Assembly: GCA_021153325.1 (NCBI GenBank)
Contig: JAGKTQ010000003.1
Span: 73,406 to 137,405 of the forward strand
Source: Lachnospiraceae bacterium
GTDB taxonomy: Bacteria > Bacillota > Clostridia > Lachnospirales > Lachnospiraceae
Length of the DNA stretch: 64,000 bases
Direction: 5' to 3'
Part shown: one piece after another, positions 6,712 to 14,743 of the stretch
Numbering within the stretch: position 1 is the first letter of the stretch
Layout: the number at the start of each line of letters is the position of its first letter
The notes under the pieces: generated by a model
Databases searched by the model: none
Told to the model about the DNA's origin: nothing
Seen by the model: the letters and a program-made list of their open reading frames with translations, nothing else
Translations under genes and position numbers: made by a program

Positions 6712-8933
6712 TGAAAGAACAGGTCATGGAATACGCTTCTGGAAATGAAATGGCGGCAATAGCCATTAAGCAGATCGGATATGATCTAATGGGTTATTAT
6801 CCCATTACTCCTTCTACGCAGATTGCGGAAAACTTAGATATTATGCGTGCCAATGGAGAAATGGATTTGGTCATGGTGGCTGCGGAGGGAGAACATAGTG
6901 CGGCAGGCATTTGTTATGGTGCATCGGTAGCAGGAGGCCGCGTGGTAAATGCTACCAGTGCCAATGGGCTTCTTTATGCCATCGAACAGTTACCGGTGCA
7001 GTCAGGCACACGTTATCCAATGGTCATGAACGTAGTGTGCAGAACGGTTTCAGGACCTTTGTCTATTAAAGGCGATCATAGTGATATTATGTATATTTTA
7101 AATGCGGGATGGCCGATTTTGTTTGCGAGTACAGTGCAGCAGGTGTACGATTTTAATATCCTTGCATTAAAGCTGGCGGAGCAAGTAAGGCTTCCTGTGG
7201 TGGTAGCCTATGACGGATTTTTTACCAGTCATCAAAAAGGCCGATGTTTTCGGTTTGCGGAAGATGAGGCTGTCAAGGATTATATTGGTTCAAAGAAAGA
7301 GGACTATCCGTTTTTAGATTTTGAGCATCCAATTACGGTAGGGTCTTATATGAATGAGCCGGATTTGATCAATAACAGGTATCAGCTGCATTTGGCTATG
7401 GAAGAGGCAGACCGCCTGTTGCCGGAGTTATTTGCTTCCTATAAGGAGCTTTCCGGCAGAGCATATGGAAAAGTAGAAGGAACCTGCTGTGAAGATGCCA
7501 AAAATCTGCTTGTGCTGTTAGGTTCTTCTTATGATACGTCTATAGATGCAGTAGAGGAAATGCGAAAGCAGGGGGAAAAGGTAGGTGCAGCTACTATGCA
7601 TGTACTACGTCCTTTCCCGGGCAAAGAATTGTTTGAGCTGATACAGCATGGGAAACACATTTTGGTGGCAGACAGACAGGACAGCTATGGTGCAGGCGGT
7701 GGAAATCTTTCCTTAGAAGTGCGTGCTGCCCTGCAAAGATTTGGCAGCAGAGGAACGGTCAAGAGTCTGGTCTACGGCTTAGGCGGCAAGGATTTTTTTA
7801 AAGAAGACGCCAAGGAAATGCTTGCTTGGGCAGAAGATTCTTCTAAACCAGATTTTGCTTATTACGGAGTGACACCGGGAGAGGAAGGGGAGATAGAGAG
7901 AGAACCGTTATTTGCACCTGTTACGAGAGAACAGACAAATATCGGGGCAACGAAGGTAGAAAGTGGAAAGGTAACTGGTGGCAGTTTAAATACAGTCACG
8001 GCTATGCCGGGGCGTATTGCACCTGGACATGGGGCATGCCCGGGCTGTGGAATCCCGGTAAATCTGAATTTACTCCTTAGAGGAATCGAAGACCCGGTTG
8101 TATTTTTATTTCAGACTGGTTGTGCTATGATTGTTACAACGGCTTATCCCAGAACCAGTTTTAAAGTTCCGTATCTTCACAATTTGTTCCAGAACGGAGC
8201 TGCTACCTTAAGCGGTGTGGCAGAAATCTGCTACCGCAAGCAACAAAAAGGAGAAATTCCACCGGGCGATATTATCTTTATTATGGTCAGTGGAGATGGT
8301 GGCCTTGATATTGGTATGGGTTCGGCTATTGGAACAGCACTGCGTGGGCATAGGCTTCTCCTATTTGAATACGATAATGGCGGGTATATGAACACGGGTT
8401 ATCAGCTTTCTTATTCCACACCATTGGGCGCCAGAAGTTCTACGTCTCATGTGGGAAAAGAGCAGTATGGAAAGACTTTTCTTCAGAAAGATATGCCGCA
8501 GATCATGGCAGCTACCGGGATTCCTTATGTAGCTACCGTGGCAGAATCCAATCCTGCGGACTTTATAAAAAAGGCAGCGAAGGCAGCGTACTATGCAAAA
8601 ACTACAGGAACTGCTTATGTAAAGGCAATTTCAGCCTGCCCTTTAAATTGGAATGATAAGCCGGCCACAGAGAGAAAGGTAATAGAAGCGGCGGTAAACT
8701 GTTGCTATTTTCCTTTATATGAAGTGGAGCAGGGAGCGACGAAACTTTCCTATGATCCGGAAAAGACAGGAAAGAAGATACCAGTATCCGACTGGCTTTC
8801 CATGATGGGAAGAACAAAACATTTACAAAAGGATGTGTATCGGGAAGTTGTAGAACGGTTGCAGCTGGAAATTGACACGAGATTTTATAATCTGAAAAAG
8901 AAGGCAGAAGAAGCTTCTGATGAAATAGTATAG
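6711..8933 (+). CDS. 2-oxoacid:acceptor oxidoreductase, fused alpha and beta subunits
   Basis: The 740-residue protein joins an alpha part (about residues 1-400; GYYPITPST near the start, EGEHSAAGICYGAS, TSANGL, domain II with LGSSYDT...) to a beta part (about 430-740). The beta part has the TPP-binding region: CPGCGIPVN, SGDGGLDIG with the Mg-binding Asp, and NGGYMNTG. With the preceding gamma/delta protein this gives a complete enzyme that decarboxylates a 2-oxoacid with CoA and reduces ferredoxin. The alpha-beta and gamma-delta fusions make it a two-gene version of the four-subunit enzyme. It ends the fprA-rubredoxin operon, with a terminator 15 bases on. Confidence 0.87.
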   Translation: MKEQVMEYASGNEMAAIAIKQIGYDLMGYYPITPSTQIAENLDIMRANGEMDLVMVAAEGEHSAAGICYGASVAGGRVVNATSANGLLYAIEQLPVQSGTRYPMVMNVVCRTVSGPLSIKGDHSDIMYILNAGWPILFASTVQQVYDFNILALKLAEQVRLPVVVAYDGFFTSHQKGRCFRFAEDEAVKDYIGSKKEDYPFLDFEHPITVGSYMNEPDLINNRYQLHLAMEEADRLLPELFASYKELSGRAYGKVEGTCCEDAKNLLVLLGSSYDTSIDAVEEMRKQGEKVGAATMHVLRPFPGKELFELIQHGKHILVADRQDSYGAGGGNLSLEVRAALQRFGSRGTVKSLVYGLGGKDFFKEDAKEMLAWAEDSSKPDFAYYGVTPGEEGEIEREPLFAPVTREQTNIGATKVESGKVTGGSLNTVTAMPGRIAPGHGACPGCGIPVNLNLLLRGIEDPVVFLFQTGCAMIVTTAYPRTSFKVPYLHNLFQNGAATLSGVAEICYRKQQKGEIPPGDIIFIMVSGDGGLDIGMGSAIGTALRGHRLLLFEYDNGGYMNTGYQLSYSTPLGARSSTSHVGKEQYGKTFLQKDMPQIMAATGIPYVATVAESNPADFIKKAAKAAYYAKTTGTAYVKAISACPLNWNDKPATERKVIEAAVNCCYFPLYEVEQGATKLSYDPEKTGKKIPVSDWLSMMGRTKHLQKDVYREVVERLQLEIDTRFYNLKKKAEEASDEIV

Positions 8934-8948
8934 AAATTCATTTTTAAG

Positions 8949-8976
8949 ATCGTCGCTGTCTGGCGGCGATTTTTTT
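8949..8976 (+). terminator. terminator after the oxidoreductase operon
   Basis: ATCGTCGC (8949-8956) pairs with GCGGCGAT (8963-8970, one G-U) around a short loop and is followed by six T. Confidence 0.85.
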
Positions 8977-9001
8977 AACTCATAGGAAATTCCTATGAGT
9001 T
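8977..9001. repeat. 25-bp perfect palindrome containing CCTATGA
   Basis: AACTCATAGGAA (8977-8988) is followed after one base by its exact reverse complement TTCCTATGAGTT (8990-9001). It shares CCTATGA/TCATAGG with the hairpins at 4045 and 10876. It could be a repeat remnant, an operator, or the 5' foot of the structured element that follows. Confidence 0.7.
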
Positions 9002-9118
9002 AAAAGCACTTCATGCAAACGATGCGCAGCTCCGCGTGCAGAACAAAAGCTGTGCTATGTCAGTAACTTAAGACGCGGAGTGTGCGATAACACACTTTTG
9101 TTCAAGTGGGACTTTTTT
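9002..9118 (+). ncRNA. candidate structured RNA element with overlapping helices, ended by a T run
   Basis: An outer stem is formed by AAAAG + CACTT (9002-9011) and AAGTG + CTTTT (9104-9108, 9112-9116). Inside it CTCCGCGT (9030-9037) pairs with ACGCGGAG (9073-9080). GAACAAAAG (9041-9049) pairs with CTTTTGTTC (9095-9103), crossing the previous helix as a pseudoknot or as an alternative fold. GTGTG (9080-9084)/CACAC (9091-9095) and GCGCAGCT (9024-9031)/AGCTGTGC (9048-9055) are further options. A T run at 9113-9118 follows. I do not recognise the family; it may be a riboswitch-like leader, a terminator or a mobile repeat. Confidence 0.45.
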
Positions 9119-9223
9119 ACATAGTTTGGCATCTAATGTATGTAAGGCAAAGATGAGAGTATACGATGCCTCAAAATGATTGTGCGCACAAAGAAAGGAA
9201 GCCATTTGGTTTAGAAAAGGAAT

Positions 9224-9745
9224 ATGGAAAATTTAATAAAAAGAGCAAAAAATAAAGATCCGGATGCATTCACACAATTGATGCAGTCACAAATGCAGAA
9301 TATGTATCGGACAGCGCGGGCAATTCTGCTGAATGATGAGGATGCAGCGGATGCCATTCAAGAGACGATTCTTGTATGCTGGGAAAAGCTAAAAGATTTG
9401 AAAGAAGACAAGTATTTTCGGCCTTGGATGACAAGAATTTTGATCAACAAGTGTTATGAAATGATAAGGGAAAACACAAGGATTACTTATATGGACGAGC
9501 TGCCTGAAACGGCTGTAGAGGAAGAGGTTAGTAACCTGGAATGGAAAGAGGCGTTGGCAGCATTGGATGAAAAGTACCGCCTTGTATTGGTTCTGTTTTA
9601 TGCAGAAGGATTTCATACGAAAGAAATTGCCAAGATGTTAAAAATCCCCAATAGTACAGTAAGAACCCGATTATCCAGAGGAAGAGAACAATTGGCTCAG
9701 TATTATAGGGAAGACTCTATGGCAGGGAAGGAGCAGATAATATGA
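9224..9745 (+). CDS. ECF-type sigma-70 family RNA polymerase sigma factor
   Basis: At 173 residues it has only the sigma region 2 block (residues about 10-75: DPDAFTQLM..., DAADAIQETIL) and the region 4 helix-turn-helix (about 105-160: VLVLFYAEGFHTKEIAKMLKIPNSTVRTRLSRGR). It should direct core polymerase to a small regulon, probably in response to envelope stress. The ATG at 9224 has AAAAGG only 3 bases upstream, a weak site. Its stop overlaps the ATG of the next gene by 4 bases, the usual coupling of an ECF sigma with its membrane anti-sigma. No -35/-10 of its own type could be told apart upstream. Confidence 0.9.
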   Translation: MENLIKRAKNKDPDAFTQLMQSQMQNMYRTARAILLNDEDAADAIQETILVCWEKLKDLKEDKYFRPWMTRILINKCYEMIRENTRITYMDELPETAVEEEVSNLEWKEALAALDEKYRLVLVLFYAEGFHTKEIAKMLKIPNSTVRTRLSRGREQLAQYYREDSMAGKEQII

Positions 9746-10869
9746 GTAAAAATAGCATAAATATTCTTTTACAGAATATAGAAATTCCAGATATTGTGAA
9801 AGAAAAAGCCCAAAATGCATTTTCGCAGATCAGCATGGAAGGTAAAGAAGAGCATATGGAAGTAATAAAATATAATAAAAAAAGACATCCGCTTAAGAAG
9901 ACAAGAGCAGCAGCTATTGTATTGGCGGCTATAGTAGGCGGAGGCAGTATTACTGCTGTAGCAGCAGCTTATATCCATTGGAGTCAAGGGATGCAGAGCA
10001 AAATGAATGTTTCGGAAGAGCAGATGATAGCGTTACAAAATAAGGAAGATACGCCATTGAGCTTCCCGGAAGTAGCAGATACACAGGGAGAGATTACTGT
10101 TTCGGTGGCACAGTGTTTATTGGATGACAATGATATCCGAGTTGCGTTTTATGTAGAAGGGTATGAACTGTCAAATGCGGAGAGTCCCCAGTTGGAAAAT
10201 CTTAATATTTTGTTAGACGGTGAGCCGGTAAACAATTATGAATGGAGCTTTTATACTGGAGTTGATGGGGAGGAAGAAGGAACGATTCCAAATGACCAAG
10301 CAGAAGAGGAAAGGTTGGAGTTAGACCTGATTTTGTCACCCGTAGATGAAAATGGCAAATCGATTACAGATCTTGCCGGTAAAGTCATAACGGTACAGAT
10401 GGTAAATTTTGGTGACACAACTGGCACATGGACTTTGGAGTGGATACTAGAGGGTACCAGTACAGTGGTAGAAAAGCAACTGCATGAAGTGCTAGGAAAC
10501 TCTGGAGCGACAGTGACCAAGGTAAGCTTAAGCCCGATCTCCATAAAAGTATGTTACGATTTTGCGCCTGCGGAAATTTCAGATATTGTTTTGGATGAGA
10601 ATGGTAATGCAGTAGAAGTTTCGGATTATGCAGAGCCACCCCAATTCGTAGGAGTCAAAATGACGGATGGAACAGTGTATACGGCGATTACGGATGGTGG
10701 TACTTATGGCTATGAGGATGTAGAAGCTTCTTTATATGTGGCAGAAATCAGTCTGTCAAGAGTCCTTGATCCGGAGAAAGTACAGAGTTTATTATTTTTA
10801 AAAGATGAACTTCCAGCTACGGAGCAGGAAATCACAGAAGACCAGTGTTATATTATTGAGTTGAAATAA
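9742..10869 (+). CDS. DUF4179 membrane protein, probable anti-sigma factor
   Basis: The 375-residue protein has a cytoplasmic N-terminal part of about 50 residues, one membrane helix (about residues 55-78, AAIVLAAIVGGGSITAVAAAYI), and a DUF4179-type outer domain (about 85-210) followed by a second beta-rich domain. DUF4179 proteins are regularly encoded just after ECF sigma factors in Firmicutes and are thought to hold the sigma factor at the membrane until a signal arrives. The 4-base overlap with the sigma gene supports that. The signal sensed cannot be read from the sequence. A hairpin terminator follows at once. Confidence 0.82.
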   Translation: MSKNSINILLQNIEIPDIVKEKAQNAFSQISMEGKEEHMEVIKYNKKRHPLKKTRAAAIVLAAIVGGGSITAVAAAYIHWSQGMQSKMNVSEEQMIALQNKEDTPLSFPEVADTQGEITVSVAQCLLDDNDIRVAFYVEGYELSNAESPQLENLNILLDGEPVNNYEWSFYTGVDGEEEGTIPNDQAEEERLELDLILSPVDENGKSITDLAGKVITVQMVNFGDTTGTWTLEWILEGTSTVVEKQLHEVLGNSGATVTKVSLSPISIKVCYDFAPAEISDIVLDENGNAVEVSDYAEPPQFVGVKMTDGTVYTAITDGGTYGYEDVEASLYVAEISLSRVLDPEKVQSLLFLKDELPATEQEITEDQCYIIELK

Positions 10870-10875
10870 AATGGG

Positions 10876-10922
10876 AAAGTCCTATGAACAAGGCAACAGC
10901 CTGAAAGTTTATAGGACTTTTT
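10876..10922 (+). terminator. terminator after the sigma/anti-sigma pair, TCCTATGA hairpin family
   Basis: AAAGTCCTATGAAC (10876-10889) pairs with GTTTATAGGACTTT (10907-10920, one G-U), with an inner hairpin AGGC/GCCT (10891-10894, 10899-10902), then TT. The outer arm is identical to that after gdhA, while the inner stem differs in sequence but keeps pairing. Confidence 0.8.
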
Positions 10923-11039
10923 AAAATGGAGGAAAGTGCCTTTGAGCAGTTATAGACCTTGAAGGAAGCAGCGTAGATGAAAGAGAGTGTATTTAAGTCA
11001 TCGATAAAAGAAGTTTTTTAAAGAATTTCACTCTTCTCT

Positions 11040-11068
11040 TGACAATTTCTGCGAAAAGAGATATTCTA
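11040..11068 (+). promoter_or_regulatory. sigma-A promoter of the HMGL-type aldolase gene
   Basis: TTGACA (11040-11045), 17 bases, TATTCT (11063-11068). Just downstream ACTTTAAA (11083-11090) and TTTAAAGT (11100-11107) form an inverted repeat around a 9-base loop, placed where an operator or a 5' leader hairpin would be. Confidence 0.7.
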
Positions 11069-11144
11069 GAAATACTTTAGGACTTTAAAGCGTAACGGTT
11101 TAAAGTGAGAATGAAAGCTAGAATACATAAATTTGGAGGAAATT

Positions 11145-12125
11145 ATGGAAAAGAATAATGGAAATTTAGTTGGATTCAGACCGGATATCAAGGTCGTTGA
11201 TTGTACACTTCGTGACGGTGGCTTGGTGAATAACTTTGCTTTTTCCGATGAGTTCGTAAAGGATTTATATCGTACCAATATTAAGGCCGGCGTGGATTAT
11301 ATGGAGTTTGGTTACAAGGCATCCAAGGAAATTTTCAAGAAAGAAGATTACGGCAAGTGGAAGTTCTGTGAAGAAGAAGATATTCGTGCGATTGTTGGAA
11401 ACAATGATTTTGATCTGAAGATCGCAGTTATGACAGATGTAGGAAGAACGGACTATAAAAATGACATCTTAAAGAAAGAAGACAGTGTAATTGACTTAGT
11501 GCGTACAGCAACTTATATTCATCAGATTCCAACGGCAATTGAAATGATTCAGGATGCCCATGAAAAAGGATATGAGACAACCGTTAATATTATGGCAATT
11601 TCCAAGGTTCGTGAAGAGGAGCTGGATAAGGGGCTGGAAATCCTTGCAGAATGTGATGTAGATATTATTTATCTGGTAGACAGTTTTGGTGCATTCTATC
11701 CAGAGCAGATACGCAGATTAACAGATAAATACATGAACATAGCAGAAAAATATGGCAAGAAGATTGGTATTCATGCTCATAACAACCAGCAGCTTGCTTT
11801 TGCGAATACGATCGAGGCATTAAGTAATGGTGCAAGCTTATTGGATGCGACTATAAGTGGTATGGGACGTGGAGCAGGAAACTGCTTTATGGAATCCTTG
11901 CTTGCTTTCTTGAGAAATCCAAAATACAATTTAGTGCCAGTTATGGACTTTGTGCAGAAGTATGTACAGGCAGAGAAGGATAAGGGAAGTATTTGGGGAT
12001 ACGACATTCCTTATTTATTAACAGGTATTTTGAATTCGCATCCTTCTTCAGCCATTAAATTTACAGGTGAGAAGAGAGAGGACTACTCAAGATTCTATCA
12101 GGAATTGTTAGATAATATGGAATAA
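11145..12125 (+). CDS. aldolase/HMGL-like TIM-barrel protein (DRE-type metallolyase)
   Basis: The 326 residues match the HMG-CoA lyase-like (DRE-TIM) superfamily: the VVDCTLRDGG motif near residue 20, an IYLVDSFGAF strand and the metal-binding HAHNN near residue 210. The closest layout is that of 4-hydroxy-2-oxovalerate aldolase-like proteins found in Firmicutes outside catabolic clusters. The reaction is probably a divalent-metal aldol cleavage of a 2-oxoacid, but the substrate is unknown; the usual acetaldehyde dehydrogenase partner is absent here. GGAGG lies 6 bases before ATG 11145. It is monocistronic with its own promoter. Confidence 0.78.
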   Translation: MEKNNGNLVGFRPDIKVVDCTLRDGGLVNNFAFSDEFVKDLYRTNIKAGVDYMEFGYKASKEIFKKEDYGKWKFCEEEDIRAIVGNNDFDLKIAVMTDVGRTDYKNDILKKEDSVIDLVRTATYIHQIPTAIEMIQDAHEKGYETTVNIMAISKVREEELDKGLEILAECDVDIIYLVDSFGAFYPEQIRRLTDKYMNIAEKYGKKIGIHAHNNQQLAFANTIEALSNGASLLDATISGMGRGAGNCFMESLLAFLRNPKYNLVPVMDFVQKYVQAEKDKGSIWGYDIPYLLTGILNSHPSSAIKFTGEKREDYSRFYQELLDNME

Positions 12126-12178
12126 GGTTTATGAAAAATACTGCAGAGAGCCTAAAAATACGATGACTTATTTAAGTC

Positions 12179-12718
12179 CTACGGATTAGAAAGGTAGGAT
12201 AAGGCTTTTACAATATTTTCGATGACCCGGATTAAAGTATCTGCATCGGCAGACTGATTATTCAGATAAGCGTGATGTGCGCCCTGAATACAGAAGGATA
12301 GAAAGATATTTGCTTCTGCATCCTTTTCGTATTCAGGGTATTTTTGAAAGATTATCTTTTTTAGTTCCTTTTCCAGACAATTCGCCAAATAGCCCTGTTC
12401 TTTTCCTGAAAATAAAATATTAATGATTGGTACATGTGAAGCAAAAGCAAGGCAGAGCTCTCGTGTAAAAGTGTCAAGATTATGAGGGGTATATTCCTGC
12501 TCATGGGAAATACTTTTTATGATGGAAGTCACGGTTTCTTTTTCCAAAGCTTCTGAAAGTGCATAAATATCTTCATAATGTGCATAAAAAGTAGACTTGT
12601 TTATGCAAGCCTCCTGACACAATTCTTTAATGGTAATTTTTTCTAATGGCTTTTTAGAACGCAGTGCAAGGAATGCATTCCGAATTGCTTTTTCTGTTTT
12701 TTCGATTCTTATATCCAT
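12179..12718 (-). CDS. TetR/AcrR family regulator
   Basis: The 179-residue protein has a TetR helix-turn-helix in residues about 8-55 (KITIKELCQEACINKSTFYAHYEDIYAL) and an unrelated-looking helical ligand domain. It is transcribed away from glgB. In the shared 146-bp gap a short palindrome TGTC-GGTA-GACA (near 12784-12795) could be its operator. Whether it controls glgB or only itself is not shown by the sequence. GGGGG on the minus strand supports the ATG at 12718. Confidence 0.85.
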   Translation of the reverse strand: MDIRIEKTEKAIRNAFLALRSKKPLEKITIKELCQEACINKSTFYAHYEDIYALSEALEKETVTSIIKSISHEQEYTPHNLDTFTRELCLAFASHVPIINILFSGKEQGYLANCLEKELKKIIFQKYPEYEKDAEANIFLSFCIQGAHHAYLNNQSADADTLIRVIENIVKALSYLSNP

Positions 12719-12864
12719 AAAATGCCCCCATAAAAACGACGATTTGTTAAAATAGTTGTTTATCCATCAAATGAAAAGGGATTGTCGGTAGACAGTCACA
12801 GTAATTTAAGATAAATATATTATAACTGGAAAAACAACTAACGTCTATTATCTTTGGAGGTATT

Positions 12865-14652
12865 ATGGATTTTTATGGATTTTATACTGGAAAAATATTT
12901 GATGCCTATGAGTTTTTAGGGGCGCATTGTGAAAATGGAAGCGTAGTCTTTCGTACATTTGCACCGAGTGCATCGAAAGTTTCTGTGATTGGAGAATTTA
13001 ATGGATGGCAGGAATATGACATGTATAAAGTACATGATGGGAATTTCTGGGAATGCCGTATCGAAAATGCAGAACCGGGAATGATGTACAAATACCGTAT
13101 TTACAGCAATGCCGGATATAGTGTAGAGCATTGTGATCCTTATGGTTTTGGTATGGAACTAAGACCAAACAGTGCTTCCATCATACGGGATGGAAATACG
13201 TATTCCTTTCAGGACAAGCAGTGGATGGCAAAAAGAAGCGATGGAAAAAACAGTCCATTAAATATCTACGAGGTTCATTTTGGTTCCTTTCGTAAACCAT
13301 CTGACAAAGCGAATGAATGGTATAACTATGAAGAAATGGCAGACATTTTCATTCCATATTTAAAAGAGAATGGTTATAACTATTTAGAAATCATGCCGTT
13401 AAATGAATATCCGTGCGATGAATCGTGGGGATATCAGAGTACCGGATTTTTCAGTCCCACTTCCCGTTATGGAACTGCTGACCAATTAAAGGCTTTTGTG
13501 GATGCATGCCATCAAAATGGGATAGGTGTCATTATGGATTTTGTTCCGGTACATTTTGCTATAGATGCTTACGGACTGGCAAATTATGATGGCACGGCTT
13601 TGTACGAGTATCCGCATATGGCTGTTGGAGTCAGTGAATGGGGAAGCTGTAATTTTATGCACTCCCGTGGAGAGGTGCGTAGTTTCCTGCAATCATCAGC
13701 AAATTATTGGCTGAAAGAGTTCCATATGGATGGGCTTCGCATGGATGCCATCAGCAGGGCGATTTATTGGCAGGGGGCTCCAGAACGAGGTGTCAATCCG
13801 AATGCAGTGGAATTTTTGAAATATATGAATGCTGGGTTAAAGAAGCTGCACCCAACAGCACTTCTTACGGCAGAAGATTCTACTTCTTATCCGGGAGTGA
13901 CAAGACCAGTGGCTGAGGGTGGTCTTGGATTTGATTATAAATGGGATATGGGGTGGATGAACGATACCTTGAATTATTTCCGCACCGCACCGGAATATCG
14001 CAAGGAAAATTATCATAAACTTACGTTTTCTATGATGTATTATTATGATGATCGATTTCTTTTGCCGTTGTCTCATGATGAAGTCGTGCATGGAAAGGCG
14101 ACAATCTTGCAGAAAATGTATGGGGATTATGAAGAAAAGTTCCCACAGGCACGTGCCTTTTATATGTATATGTATGCGCATCCAGGCAAGAAATTAAATT
14201 TCATGGGAAATGAGATCGGACAATTTAGGGAGTGGGATGAAAAGAGAGAGCAGGATTGGAGTTTGTTGGATTATCCGGCACATCAGGCTTTCCACAAATT
14301 TATGGTAGATTTAAACCACATCTATGCAACACATCCGGCACTATCAGAAAAGGATTATGATACGGAAGGTTTCAAATGGATCGACTGTCATCAGGAAGAA
14401 AAATGTATTTATGCCTTGGAGCGTGTCAGTGCAAAGGAACGGATCGTAGCGATATTTAATTTTTCTAATGAGGAGCAAAAAGATTATCGGTTCCAAGTTG
14501 CAAATGCCAAAAAGCTGCAATTGCTGTTAGCAAGTGATTCAGTAATGTATGGTGGAAAGGCAAAGCAGGAGACAGCGAACATAAAACCGGAAAACGAAGA
14601 ATTTGTATTGGATTTAATGCCATATAGCGCGCAATATTATGTGATCAAGTGA
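12865..14652 (+). CDS. glgB: 1,4-alpha-glucan branching enzyme
   Basis: Makes alpha-1,6 branches in glycogen. Residues about 15-110 form an N-terminal CBM48-type beta domain (FRTFAPSASKVSVIGEFN). The GH13 barrel follows with the catalytic set: DFVPVHF (region I), GLRMDAIS (nucleophile Asp), TAEDST (acid/base Glu) and PLSHDEVVHGK (transition-state Asp). At 595 residues it is shorter than E. coli GlgB (728), lacking the extra N-terminal domain. GGAGG is 6 bases before the ATG. The other glycogen genes are not beside it; the debranching pulA is 6 kb downstream. Confidence 0.93.
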   Translation: MDFYGFYTGKIFDAYEFLGAHCENGSVVFRTFAPSASKVSVIGEFNGWQEYDMYKVHDGNFWECRIENAEPGMMYKYRIYSNAGYSVEHCDPYGFGMELRPNSASIIRDGNTYSFQDKQWMAKRSDGKNSPLNIYEVHFGSFRKPSDKANEWYNYEEMADIFIPYLKENGYNYLEIMPLNEYPCDESWGYQSTGFFSPTSRYGTADQLKAFVDACHQNGIGVIMDFVPVHFAIDAYGLANYDGTALYEYPHMAVGVSEWGSCNFMHSRGEVRSFLQSSANYWLKEFHMDGLRMDAISRAIYWQGAPERGVNPNAVEFLKYMNAGLKKLHPTALLTAEDSTSYPGVTRPVAEGGLGFDYKWDMGWMNDTLNYFRTAPEYRKENYHKLTFSMMYYYDDRFLLPLSHDEVVHGKATILQKMYGDYEEKFPQARAFYMYMYAHPGKKLNFMGNEIGQFREWDEKREQDWSLLDYPAHQAFHKFMVDLNHIYATHPALSEKDYDTEGFKWIDCHQEEKCIYALERVSAKERIVAIFNFSNEEQKDYRFQVANAKKLQLLLASDSVMYGGKAKQETANIKPENEEFVLDLMPYSAQYYVIK

Positions 14653-14743
14653 AAATAAATGAAAGAGGAATTGCTTAATTGTCAGGCTTCTTGTAAAATG
14701 GGGTCGTGAAGATTTCAATACGATTTAGGAGAAAACGATAATT

